Below, in pieces: positions 33,924 through 41,332 of a DNA stretch of 64,000 nucleotides; position 1 is the stretch's first letter; each line of letters starts with the position of its first letter. Under the pieces are notes generated by a model, which ran no database searches, was not told the origin of the DNA, and saw only the letters and a program-made list of their open reading frames with translations. The stretch comes from HGM12587 sp964602445 (GTDB lineage: Bacteria > Bacillota > Clostridia > Lachnospirales > Lachnospiraceae): positions 1 to 64,000 of the forward strand of contig CAZRQV010000006.1 in NCBI GenBank assembly GCA_964602445.1, written 5' to 3'. A program made the position numbers and the translations under genes.

Positions 33924-34020
33924 CTTCAGAGTCAATGCGGGGCAGTACAGCTGACGGCATTGACTCTGAAGAAAATGACAGAACCTGTTTCTGCCAATGG
34001 AAACTGCGAAACAGGTTTTG
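33924..34020 (+). terminator. Two hairpins ending the trmB transcript
   Basis: The first has perfect 15-bp arms CTTCAGAGTCAATGC (33924-33938)/GCATTGACTCTGAAG (33957-33971) but no T tail. The second, AACCTGTTTC (33982-33991)/GAAACAGGTT (34008-34017), ends in TTTT and is the probable intrinsic terminator. Confidence 0.75.
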
Positions 34021-34104
34021 TGACGAAAAATGAAAAAAATTCAAAAAAGTACTTGCATTTTTGAAAAGAACTGTATATAATCAATTTTGCGTTGAAAAAT
34101 ATAT

Positions 34105-34177
34105 GCACCTTTAGCTCAGTTGGTAGAGCACCTGACTCTTAATCAGGGTGTCCAGGGTTCGAGCCCCTGAAGGTGCA
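34105..34177 (+). tRNA. tRNA-Lys (CTT), integration target
   Basis: Acceptor stem GCACCTT (34105-34111)/AAGGTGC (34170-34176), discriminator A34177, anticodon stem 34131-34135/34143-34147 and CTT at 34138-34140. The 3' part, from the first base of the anticodon loop (34136) on, is repeated at 37640, so the present gene is a hybrid of chromosomal 5' half and element-borne 3' half. No CCA is encoded. Confidence 0.96.
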
Positions 34178-34230
34178 TTGAAGCACTGTTTTCAAGACAT
34201 TTCGGGCTTGGGGGCGGTGTTTTTTTGTGC
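34136..34230 (+). repeat. attL direct repeat
   Basis: 95 bp identical to 37640-37735 except for one T in a T run (7 versus 8). It runs from the anticodon loop of tRNA-Lys through the T-arm and 53 bp of 3' flank ending TTTTTTTGTGC. Crossover inside a tRNA anticodon loop is a common habit of tyrosine integrases. Confidence 0.93.
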
Positions 34231-34274
34231 CAAAAACCTAGTAAAATCAAGCTTTTTTCGGAAATATCAAAAAG

Positions 34275-34306
34275 TCCTCGACTGACATGCAGTCGGGGAT
34301 TTTTTT
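34275..34306 (+). terminator. Terminator inside the left element end
   Basis: TCCTCGACTG (34275-34284) pairs with CAGTCGGGGA (from 34290, one G-U) around ACATG, then seven T. It may end read-through from tRNA-Lys and shield the convergent integrase gene. Confidence 0.8.
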
Positions 34307-34338
34307 GGATAAAAAGAGAGAGGAAAAAAGTCAAAATC

Positions 34339-35229
34339 CTAGACACCAAATACGGCATCTAAATGAGAATGAGCGTTCTTTGAAGCTATCAAGCTACTGG
34401 CATAATGCATATATTTTTCAGTGGTCTTTACATTTTCATGCCCCATCAAAACTTGCAGCGTAAAGGCATCACATTGCCCGGTAGTCTCCAAGGAATCTTT
34501 ACAGAAGTTCGTTGCAAAGTTATGCCGAAGTTTATGAGAAGAAAAATTTATCCCGGTTTCCTGTTTTAACTTCTGCATCAGCTGTTTGATTGCATTGTTT
34601 GTAATAGGTTTCCCACGTCGGCAAACAAAAACATAATCATTTGAAAAAGGACACTCGGAACGATAATCTTTTAGATACCTACTCACAGTGGATCCTAGGG
34701 GAACACAACGTTCCTTGGAGCCTTTTCCGCAGACAAGAGCGTAACCATCATCAAAATAGACATTTTCCCATTTCAAAGTGGTAACTTCACTCTGACGTAA
34801 CCCGGAGCCAAGCATTAGGGCAATAATGGAGCAGTTTCTTTTTGTGAGCCATTCAGACTCACAATGCACAGATGCAAACAAATGCTTAATATCATCAGCA
34901 GATAAAATATGAACAAGCTTTTTCCCGGTCTTTGGGAGTTCAATTTCAGACAACGCAACCGGAATATTATAGCAATCCTTTAACCAACGTAAAAAAGCTT
35001 TGATATGCCGGATATATGTAGCACGTGTGGCATCAGCTAACTTCCTATCATACAATGAAGAAATGTAACCCAAGACCAAATCAGTTGTGATTAACGAAAT
35101 ATCCGTATCTTTTCCAAGATAAGACAGGAAAGGCATGAGAAAGTCTGTATAATTTTGAATCGTCTTAGGCGATAGATTTTTAAGTTTCTTTTTTAAGATA
35201 AAGCGTTCAAATGCTTCCTGAACAGTCAT
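34339..35229 (-). CDS. Tyrosine recombinase/integrase
   Basis: 296 residues. An N-terminal SAM-like core-binding domain (about 1-105) precedes the catalytic domain with the full R-K-H-R-H-Y set: R in GSGLRQSEVTTLKW, K in GKGSKERCVPL, H-x-x-R in SSHKLRHNFATNF, H in LMGHENVKTTEKY and the nucleophilic Y in EKYMHY. It would catalyse insertion into and excision from tRNA-Lys(CTT). The 3' end faces attL, 108 bp away. No excisionase is recognisable; the RHH protein at the other end or the 82-residue protein could serve. It starts 37 bp after the rep stop on the same strand. Confidence 0.94.
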   Translation of the reverse strand: MTVQEAFERFILKKKLKNLSPKTIQNYTDFLMPFLSYLGKDTDISLITTDLVLGYISSLYDRKLADATRATYIRHIKAFLRWLKDCYNIPVALSEIELPKTGKKLVHILSADDIKHLFASVHCESEWLTKRNCSIIALMLGSGLRQSEVTTLKWENVYFDDGYALVCGKGSKERCVPLGSTVSRYLKDYRSECPFSNDYVFVCRRGKPITNNAIKQLMQKLKQETGINFSSHKLRHNFATNFCKDSLETTGQCDAFTLQVLMGHENVKTTEKYMHYASSLIASKNAHSHLDAVFGV

Positions 35230-35266
35230 AACATTCCCTTTCGTAATTTTCGCTAGACCAATCTTA

Positions 35267-36361
35267 TTAACTCACATCAAAATATTCTGCATATAAATCA
35301 GGACATTCTTTTCTAAATTGCCCTATATCATTTGGACTCATGCGGTGCATGTTTCTATATGCCATATTATGTAAAAATGTTACATCTCCACCATGAGCGA
35401 GGACAAGCATTGCCATTCTTCCACCATACTGACGTTCCAAGGCTTGTTCTTTAAGTTCTAATGTTCTTTCACATTTACGGACAGTTAGAGACAGCTTTTC
35501 AATTTCATCAATAAATAAATCCCATTTCAATTCATTAGAACATCTGCTCCGATTACAATCGTCATGCTCAATAATGCGGAGATAGTGTGAAAGTATGCCT
35601 ATAGCAACAGAACCTACATTCTTTCCAGTTGAAAGGTGTTCCGCAGCTTGATTTGCGCGTTCTCCACGGAGTTGCAGTTCCCAACGTGTCCACGGAATAT
35701 GTATATATTTTTCACTATCAGGAGATAGACCATTATTCTGTTCAAGTTGTTTATCATATACACGAAGCATGATTTCACTTTCTTTACTTCCAAAGTAAAC
35801 AGTATGACCCAATCTTTCGTTTGTAAGTTCATCGTTTTCAAGATTTCGCACACTGCGCCATTTAGAAACAAAAGACCGAGAGTTTCGTTTTTCGATTAAA
35901 TCTACAGTTGTATAATAATTACTACCAAAATCATCAATAGCAAGGTCTACACGGGTAAAATGTCCGATTTCAAAAACATCTGTCAGCAAATGAACTAAAG
36001 TTTCAGAGTAAAAATGAGTAGGTATAGATTTTTTAAAATCATCAACTAATCTACCTCTACCAAATGGAGTACGTACAGTCATATAAGCTTCAAGAAGAAC
36101 AGAAATCGCACCACCTGAAACATCAACATGAATACCCATATCTTCTTTAGCACCATCAAAATATATTTTAAGACTATTGGCAGTAACGTGTTCTAATCTA
36201 TTTCTATATCCATTTCCACCAAATCCAATTACTGTAAAGTCTTTAGGAGTAAATCCTAAAAACTCCACTACCTTTAAAACATCACTATATTGCTTCACAG
36301 TAAAAGAAAGCCAGTCTACAGAAGCATATAAACCATTTGAAAGTTTGTTATCCTGAATCAT
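35267..36361 (-). CDS. Rep_trans-family replication initiator/MOBT-type relaxase
   Basis: 364 residues. VDWLSFTVKQ at the start, FTRVDLAIDDFGSNYYT near 135-150, VYDKQLEQN with the probable catalytic tyrosine near 220, and WTRWELQLRGERANQAAEHL are the conserved blocks of PF02486, which includes plasmid pT181 RepC and the ICEBs1 NicK/Tn916 Orf20 relaxases. It would nick its origin and drive rolling-circle replication, and possibly mobilisation. The hairpin at 36385-36410, 24 bp upstream of the start codon, is the likely nick site. A TTTTGAGGTA-like purine-rich site is weak; AGAAAGGTAGAGAAA precedes ATG 36361. Confidence 0.88.
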   Translation of the reverse strand: MIQDNKLSNGLYASVDWLSFTVKQYSDVLKVVEFLGFTPKDFTVIGFGGNGYRNRLEHVTANSLKIYFDGAKEDMGIHVDVSGGAISVLLEAYMTVRTPFGRGRLVDDFKKSIPTHFYSETLVHLLTDVFEIGHFTRVDLAIDDFGSNYYTTVDLIEKRNSRSFVSKWRSVRNLENDELTNERLGHTVYFGSKESEIMLRVYDKQLEQNNGLSPDSEKYIHIPWTRWELQLRGERANQAAEHLSTGKNVGSVAIGILSHYLRIIEHDDCNRSRCSNELKWDLFIDEIEKLSLTVRKCERTLELKEQALERQYGGRMAMLVLAHGGDVTFLHNMAYRNMHRMSPNDIGQFRKECPDLYAEYFDVS

Positions 36362-36384
36362 TTTCTCTACCTTTCTGTATTTTG

Positions 36385-36410
36385 TACCCCCGTGTTACTA
36401 TCCGGGGGTA
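36385..36410 (-). other. oriT/double-strand-origin-like hairpin
   Basis: TACCCCCG (36385-36392) and CGGGGGTA (36403-36410) flank a 10-nt loop. Read on the minus strand the loop and right arm give AGTAACACGGGGGTACAAA. From memory this resembles the C-run/G-run inverted repeats with a TAACA loop at oriT of ICEBs1 and Tn916, whose relaxases are in the same family as the adjacent Rep. Nicking here is an inference. Confidence 0.65.
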
Positions 36411-36540
36411 AATACGAATTTTTCAGATTATGAAATTGAAATGCAAGCGTTGGATGATAAAAAACACTATGTTCCTTAAGTGTTACTATTATCAAGTAAT
36501 AGACACCTTACTATATGGTAAGTCCTGAATGAAATTGATA

Positions 36541-36580
36541 GGGTGTGGTGGTGGACTCCCAGAGGGAGAGCCACACACCC
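36541..36580. repeat. GC-rich stem-loop between rep and the 82-aa gene
   Basis: GGGTGTGG (36541-36548) faces CCACACACCC (36571-36580), enclosing CTCCC-AGA-GGGAG. This compact structure in AT-rich element DNA could terminate the minus-strand 82-aa gene or be part of the replication origin. Confidence 0.55.
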
Positions 36581-36603
36581 CACCAACCACACACTCACAC
36601 TTC

Positions 36604-36852
36604 CTAGCAATCATCATCAGGAACATCCTCTGTCCCATAAATGTCACAGTACATTTCATCAAAAGTATCAAGAGTATCGAGAATCAACGCTTGAATCTTT
36701 TTATAGTGACGAACTAAAAGTTTATAATGTACCCAGTCATAGTCCATACAATCTTTACTAAAGAATCCACGTTCTATAAGCCGTTCAATAGAAATCTTTA
36801 ATTCTGACTGCAAAAAATAGAGTTCTGATAATTCAAAATCACGTTCTTTCAT
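36604..36852 (-). CDS. Small element-encoded protein of unknown function (82 aa)
   Basis: ATG 36852 lies 6 bases after AAAGGA on the minus strand; an ATG two codons earlier overlaps that site. The protein is acidic and helical, with no membrane segment. It opens MKERDFELSELYFLQSELK and ends in an Asp/Glu-rich tail (TEDVPDDDC). I do not recognise a family. Its place just upstream of rep in the same direction suggests an accessory role in replication, copy control or excision, as small genes beside MOBT relaxases often have. Confidence 0.65.
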   Translation of the reverse strand: MKERDFELSELYFLQSELKISIERLIERGFFSKDCMDYDWVHYKLLVRHYKKIQALILDTLDTFDEMYCDIYGTEDVPDDDC

Positions 36853-37341
36853 TGTCATTCCTTTCTAATTAGTGGCATAGGGAGCGGTTGAAAAAGCAAG
36901 TTACACCTGAATCATGTTATCACTCACGTTGCCAAGTCTACAAAATGGAGGAGATCGAGAAGGTAGCCAAGTCACAATATCATGTGTTGAATCACAGCAC
37001 CGCGGTGGTTGGTCGTTGGCAAAATCAACGCTATGCACCGAGCAAGCAATTAAACAACTCACTACGTTCGTTCGCGAACCAAGACCTTGAATCATACCGC
37101 CACGATTCGCCGTGGGTTTCTACGTCACCCACTGGTGTCCGGCATGAAAGGAGTGCACGCTCATTCATACACCCCGGCATCAAAAAAGAGGTTAATCTTG
37201 CAAATGTAAAATTATTAAAGTATAATCCATTTAGTAGAACTGTCTGGGTAACAAGGTCGTACTACCCGAGAACCACCTATAAAGTAGCACAAAAGTAGTA
37301 CGACTGTCAATCTACTTTTTGAAATTTAAGGAGGAAAGTTT
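36853..37341. other. Hairpin-rich, GC-shifted non-coding region of the element
   Basis: No supported gene. A 136-codon frame from a TTG at 36888 lacks a ribosome site and family resemblance. The DNA between about 36930 and 37180 is clearly GC-richer than the rest of the element and holds serial small hairpins, such as CGTTG/CAACG (about 37013-37030) and CCACG/CGTGG (about 37099-37114). GTCGTACTAC (37256-37265) and GTAGTACGAC (37295-37304) form a perfect 10-bp inverted repeat, and AAAAGTAG/CTACTTTT (37291-37319) looks like a terminator. A single-strand origin or structured RNA is possible. Confidence 0.45.
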
Positions 37342-37575
37342 ATGCCATCAAAGTTACCAGTCATTAAAGCCAACACCTCTGATGAAAATATTATCAAAAT
37401 GAAAACTATAGCGAGATATAACAAAAGAAGTTTGGCAAAAGAGTTGGAATTTATAGTTGAAAAACATATTGCTGAATTTGAGCAAGAACATGGGGAAATA
37501 GAAATCTACCGAATGTCAGCGAATGAAATCGCAAATGATATAAAAGACAGAATCATGGGAAATCCCCCGTATTAA
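37342..37575 (+). CDS. Ribbon-helix-helix (Arc-like) DNA-binding protein
   Basis: 77 residues with AAGGAGG 9 bases before the ATG. The beta strand LPVIKANTSDENIIKMKTIA and helices RYNKRSLAKELEFIVEKHIAEFE match the RHH pattern in which an N-terminal strand pairs in the dimer and contacts the DNA major groove. A Glu-rich C-terminal helix follows. It is the only element gene on the plus strand and sits 64 bp from attR, a position suited to an excision or copy-control repressor; the target is unknown. Confidence 0.75.
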   Translation: MPSKLPVIKANTSDENIIKMKTIARYNKRSLAKELEFIVEKHIAEFEQEHGEIEIYRMSANEIANDIKDRIMGNPPY

Positions 37576-37579
37576 AAAT

Positions 37580-37616
37580 AAGACTTCAACGCAGATTTGC
37601 GAAGAGGTCTTTTTTC
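37580..37616 (+). terminator. Terminator of the RHH gene
   Basis: AAGACTTC...GAAGAGGTCTT with inner CGCA-GATT-TGCG, followed by TTTTTTC; begins 5 bp after the stop. Confidence 0.75.
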
Positions 37617-37639
37617 TTGCGACACGTTATAATATATGG

Positions 37640-37735
37640 CTCTTAATCAGGGTGTCCAGGGTTCGAGCCCCTGAAGGTGCATTGAAGCACTGTTTTCAAG
37701 ACATTTCGGGCTTGGGGGCGGTGTTTTTTTTGTGC
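37640..37735 (+). repeat. attR direct repeat with tRNA-Lys 3' remnant
   Basis: 96-bp second copy of 34136-34230 with one extra T. The first 42 bp are the tRNA-Lys 3' half without its 5' partner, so this is not a functional tRNA. Beyond the repeat, 37736-37950 is chromosomal. Confidence 0.93.
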
Positions 37736-37861
37736 ATTTTAAAAAAATCAGGTTTTCCAGAACCGATAGGGATTGCAGAAAAAATATTGAGATAGAACAC
37801 AGAGTTATTATTAATCTAAATAGGTGCTTCCGGCTGACGATTAGTCGGTGGCATGAATAAA

Positions 37862-37894
37862 AAATAATCGCACAAAGGTGGCGGTTATTTTTTT
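37862..37894 (+). terminator. Terminator right of attR
   Basis: AATAATCGC pairs with GCGGTTATT (one G-U) and is followed by seven T; an overlapping TCGCACAAA/TTTGTGCGA stem (37868-37876/37892-37900) is an alternative fold. Probably the original tRNA-Lys terminator before insertion. Confidence 0.75.
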
Positions 37895-37986
37895 GTGCGA
37901 AAAAGAAAAGATAGAAAAAAGTTAAAATCCGAGATTCTAGGGATAGAATTAAAGTGAGTGGTTAGGCAGATGTTTGAAATGCGTAG

Positions 37987-38034
37987 TTGACAAGTGTAGA
38001 CATGAAATCTATAATGAGTTTACAAATGTAGACA
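37987..38034 (+). promoter_or_regulatory. Promoter with twin BlaI-type operators
   Basis: Perfect TTGACA (37987-37992), 17 bp, TATAAT (38010-38015). Operator 1 TTGACAAGTGTAGACA (37987-38002) covers the -35 and operator 2 TTTACAAATGTAGACA (38019-38034) the start site. They agree at 14 of 16 positions, 32 bp (three helical turns) apart, and carry the ACA..TGTA core of BlaI/MecI sites. Confidence 0.85.
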
Positions 38035-38053
38035 AACTACAGGGAGGTAGCGT

Positions 38054-40366
38054 ATGATTCGGTGGATTATTTCGTCAAGCATCTTAATCGTTTTAATCAT
38101 CTGTTTAAGAGGAGTGTTTAAGGAGAAAATTCGTCCCGGGCTTCGGTATGCATTGTGGCTTCTGGTTGCGGTTCGGCTGTTATACCCGTTTCATTTCGGA
38201 ACCAGTATATTAAGTTTTGAAAATTTATCGAATCAGGTCATTTCCCGTATGGAGATAGAGCAGGAAATCCAGCATACAGATTTGCCTTCGCAAAAGGAAG
38301 GGATAAAGATTTATGATGGAATTACAGAGATACGGGATACATCGGAGTATGTGTCAGAACTGCCGCAAACCGTTCCTTTGGAAGATCCGGAAGAGTATAA
38401 GATCGATCTTCAACCGATTCTTCTTGGAATCTGGATTTTAGGATCGGCATGCTGCGCCGTACTTTTTATGATGTCCAATCTTCGGTTTCGAAAAGAGCTG
38501 TATCGGACAAGAATCCTTATGGAAGAGCAGAGAGAAAAACTTCCGGTATATTGTGTGGAAAAATTAAAAACACCGTGTCTTTTTGGTTTGTTTTCTCCGG
38601 CAATTTATGTAACCTTGGAAGCGGCAGAAGATTCGGTGATGCTTCGCCATACGATTGCCCACGAACTGTCTCATCTGAAACAGGGAGATCGGTTCTGGTC
38701 GGTTCTTCGCTGCCTATGTCTGGTCATTCATTGGTTCAATCCTCTCGTATGGGTGGCGGCTAAATTGTCAAAGCAGGATGCGGAACTTTCCTGTGATGCA
38801 GCAACCATAAAGAAACTGGGAGAAGAGGAGCGGGCAGCCTATGGAAAAACGTTGATTCGATTGACTTGTGAAAAACGCCAGAATCTTTTTGTTGCGGCTA
38901 CGACCATGACTTCTGAGAAAAGCAGGATCAAAGAGCGAATCCGGCTGATTGCGAAAAAACCAAAATTTCGTTTTTATGCTGTTCTTTTGGTGCTTCTTGT
39001 GGCAGGAGCAGCTTCAGCGGCTGCATTTACCGGAGGTGTGAAAAGGGAGAAAACGGTTTCTGATATAGAAGATTCCGATACAGAAGAGGCGGAAAAGCCG
39101 GAAGAAATTCCAGTGCAGGAAACGATGAAACAGGAAGAGTCTGCTTCCAAGATTGATATTCTGGTGGAACATGCAGATGCGATGCAGCGGAAAGGATATA
39201 CGGAAGCAGTGCTGACCTATGTAGATAATACGGAGGTTGGCTGGGATCATTATAGCGAAGAACCGTGGGCTTCTGAAGAGGAGAGGGAAACCCTTGCCCA
39301 GACGGCTTTGAAGGAACTTTACACTTTGACGGGATATCAGGTAAAGGAATGTACTTATACCACAGATGGCAGAAGCCGTTTTGTTTTTGGCAAAAGTGAA
39401 GAATTTTTGAAAAAAAGTCTTGCGTTTTATACAAGAAATTACGGTTTTACGTTAAGCGGTGATGAGACTCCAGAAATGATTTTTGTCAATGCAAGACGGT
39501 TCCATTATTCTGATGTACAGCAAGTGGATTCTCCGTTTTACAAAAAGGAATTGGAGGGACACGGTGCGGTTCCTATGTGGTTTTTAGACCACAGTGGTGT
39601 TTATCAAGGAGAAGAAATCGTAGGATTTACAGCGACGGATCTGAATGATACTGTTTATACGCATATAAAATTAATCTTTGACGGCGGATATTATCTGGTG
39701 GTTATGGATGAAGAAATTGAAACGGTCACGGAAGTCAAAGGACCTTATAAGGATTCTGATCCTTACGCAGTGATTTTAGATCAGTATTATAACGCATTGG
39801 CAGCGAAACAAAATGGTGCGGACGAGGAATCGTCTCTTCCGGCTTCAGTGATAAATCCCTATTGGAGCTGGGAAGGGGACAGAAAAAAAGAGCTTTTATC
39901 AAAGATTGGATATGCTTTTTATGACCTGAATGCAGATGGAATACAGGAACTGCTGATCGGATGGATCGATAATGAATTTTGGAATCTGGTAGATGGCTAT
40001 GTATTTGCTGTTTATACGCTGGATGCGTCGTTGGAATACGGAATTCCGTTTCTGGCGCTGGAAGGCTGGGAACGAAATCTTTACATGATCGGAAACGATG
40101 GTCATTCCCTTTATCGTATGGGATCTGGCGGTGCGGCAGATTCGAGTTATCAAAAAGGAGTTTTTGATCCGGCAGAGGAAACATTTATGAGAATAGATGA
40201 GGAACTATATACGCAATGGTCTGGTGAAAAGCAGGAGATAGAATGGTACTATGTTCAAGAGGGGATCGAAGTGGTGATGGATAGAGAGCAGGCATTGAAA
40301 CTGGAGGAACAATGGGAGGCATCCGGTAGGAATTTGGAATATCAGGTGTTTGCGGATTGGAAGTAG
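38054..40366 (+). CDS. BlaR1-like M56 membrane metallopeptidase sensor
   Basis: 770 residues. Three membrane helices precede a cytoplasmic gluzincin loop with H203-E-L-S-H207 (TIAHELSHLKQGD) and the downstream glutamate in DAELSCDAA. A last helix (about 300-325) leads to a 440-residue outer domain. That domain has no SxxK or KTG penicillin-binding motifs; it holds YAFYDLNADGIQELLIG, a calcium-loop-like DxNxDG, so the signal is probably not a beta-lactam. On sensing, the protease would lead to BlaI cleavage. It is upstream of blaI (13 bp), the reverse of the usual order. Confidence 0.85.
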   Translation: MIRWIISSSILIVLIICLRGVFKEKIRPGLRYALWLLVAVRLLYPFHFGTSILSFENLSNQVISRMEIEQEIQHTDLPSQKEGIKIYDGITEIRDTSEYVSELPQTVPLEDPEEYKIDLQPILLGIWILGSACCAVLFMMSNLRFRKELYRTRILMEEQREKLPVYCVEKLKTPCLFGLFSPAIYVTLEAAEDSVMLRHTIAHELSHLKQGDRFWSVLRCLCLVIHWFNPLVWVAAKLSKQDAELSCDAATIKKLGEEERAAYGKTLIRLTCEKRQNLFVAATTMTSEKSRIKERIRLIAKKPKFRFYAVLLVLLVAGAASAAAFTGGVKREKTVSDIEDSDTEEAEKPEEIPVQETMKQEESASKIDILVEHADAMQRKGYTEAVLTYVDNTEVGWDHYSEEPWASEEERETLAQTALKELYTLTGYQVKECTYTTDGRSRFVFGKSEEFLKKSLAFYTRNYGFTLSGDETPEMIFVNARRFHYSDVQQVDSPFYKKELEGHGAVPMWFLDHSGVYQGEEIVGFTATDLNDTVYTHIKLIFDGGYYLVVMDEEIETVTEVKGPYKDSDPYAVILDQYYNALAAKQNGADEESSLPASVINPYWSWEGDRKKELLSKIGYAFYDLNADGIQELLIGWIDNEFWNLVDGYVFAVYTLDASLEYGIPFLALEGWERNLYMIGNDGHSLYRMGSGGAADSSYQKGVFDPAEETFMRIDEELYTQWSGEKQEIEWYYVQEGIEVVMDREQALKLEEQWEASGRNLEYQVFADWK

Positions 40367-40378
40367 AAGGGAGTTAGT

Positions 40379-40756
40379 ATGGAACAGGCAAAAATTAATC
40401 TGACAGAAGCAGAATGGAATGTAATGGAGTGTCTGTGGGAAGCAGTACCGCGTACCGGCAGAGAGATCATTGACTGGTTAAAGGAACGAAAAGGATGGAG
40501 TCGAAGTACGACGTTGACATTGCTGCGCCGGCTGGAAGAGAAAGATGCAGTGCGTGCAGAAAATTCCGGAAGTGTGAAGACTTTTTATCCAAGGATTACA
40601 AGAGAATGTGCAGCATTGCAGGAAGCAGAACATTTCCTGGACAGAGTTTACCATGGAAGTCTGGGAATGATGGTCAGTGCATTTACCAAAAAACAGGCAT
40701 TGTCCAAAGAAGAAATTCAAGAATTATATGACATCTTAGAAGAAATAGAAAAATAG
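40379..40756 (+). CDS. BlaI/MecI/CopY-family repressor
   Basis: 125 residues. The winged helix is LTEAEWNVMECLWEAVPRTGREIIDWLKERKGWSRSTTLTLLRRLEEKDAV, followed by a dimerisation region containing FLDRVYHGSLGMMVSAF, the usual family layout and length. It should bind the two ACA..TGTA sites at 37987-38034 and repress the blaR1-blaI operon until cleaved by the partner protease. AAGGGAG stands 7 bases before the ATG. No beta-lactamase or PBP gene is adjacent; the nearest genes downstream are nfeD and an SPFH gene. Confidence 0.92.
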   Translation: MEQAKINLTEAEWNVMECLWEAVPRTGREIIDWLKERKGWSRSTTLTLLRRLEEKDAVRAENSGSVKTFYPRITRECAALQEAEHFLDRVYHGSLGMMVSAFTKKQALSKEEIQELYDILEEIEK

Positions 40757-40868
40757 CGAAGAAGATCTTTCTAAATGGAAAAATAAAGCGGATTTTCATT
40801 GCTGAATCCTACAGAATGGATTAGAATGAAAACAAAAGAGATCCGGCTCTTGAAAGGACGGTGGTGGA

Positions 40869-41315
40869 ATGAACGAAATTATGATCCTGTGGATCATCGT
40901 TTTGATCGTGACGTTGGTGATCGAAATTGGGACTCTTGGTCTGACGACGATCTGGTTTACCGGCGGAGCGATGGGAGCTTTGATCGTAGAAATTCTGGGT
41001 GGAAATATTTATTTCCAGCTGGCGGTATTTCTGATCCTTTCGCTGGTGCTGTTATGTTTTACACGCCCGGTTGCTGTAAAATATTTTAACAGAGAGCGGA
41101 CCACGACCAATCTGGATCGTCTGATCGGGAAAAAGGCAGTGGTAACGGCAGACATATGGAATCTGCAGGAATCTGGAATGGCAGCAGTTGACGGAATGGA
41201 GTGGACTGCCAGAAGCAAAAATGCAGAAGATCATTTTGTCCAGGGGCAGATCGTCAGAATCACTGCTATTCAGGGAGTGAAGCTGATCGTAGAAGCTGAC
41301 GAAGAAAAGAACTAA
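40869..41315 (+). CDS. NfeD-family membrane protein
   Basis: 148 residues: two to three N-terminal membrane helices (about 5-65), then a soluble OB-fold domain (LDRLIGKKAVVTADI...VKLIVEAD), the short NfeD form without the ClpP-like protease domain. Such proteins pair with SPFH/stomatin proteins in membrane microdomains, and the SPFH gene follows 17 bp downstream, so a partnership is well supported by context. A GAAAGGACGG site lies a little far from the ATG. Confidence 0.88.
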   Translation: MNEIMILWIIVLIVTLVIEIGTLGLTTIWFTGGAMGALIVEILGGNIYFQLAVFLILSLVLLCFTRPVAVKYFNRERTTTNLDRLIGKKAVVTADIWNLQESGMAAVDGMEWTARSKNAEDHFVQGQIVRITAIQGVKLIVEADEEKN

Positions 41316-41332
41316 GGAAAAGGAGAAAGTGT

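Larger units (their letters stand above)
34136..37735. mobile_element. 3.5-kb tRNA-Lys-integrated element (IME-like)
   Basis: Bounded by the 95/96-bp repeats at 34136-34230 and 37640-37735, repeat-to-repeat length 3,504 bp. Contents in order: tyrosine integrase next to attL, Rep_trans-type initiator/relaxase, an oriT-like hairpin upstream of rep, an 82-residue unknown protein, about 490 bp of hairpin-rich DNA, and a ribbon-helix-helix protein near attR. No phage structural, conjugation or obvious cargo genes are present. It fits a minimal integrative mobilisable element or integrated rolling-circle plasmid that borrows transfer functions. Confidence 0.88.

Noticed and set aside
34143..34358. 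71-codon minus-strand frame ending LQGLEPWTP
   Set aside because: Antisense of tRNA-Lys(CTT) and the attL region; overlaps a terminator and the integrase end.
37230..37250. Resemblance of CTGGGTAACAAGGTCG to the 3' end of 16S rRNA
   Set aside because: A short chance match; no rRNA context or anti-Shine-Dalgarno follows.
36888..37298. 136-codon plus-strand frame inside the element
   Set aside because: TTG start without ribosome site, odd composition, no family resemblance and overlaps a perfect inverted repeat; treated as non-coding.
37640..37682. Apparent second tRNA-Lys
   Set aside because: Only the 3' half is present; the D-arm and acceptor 5' strand are missing, so it is the attR remnant.
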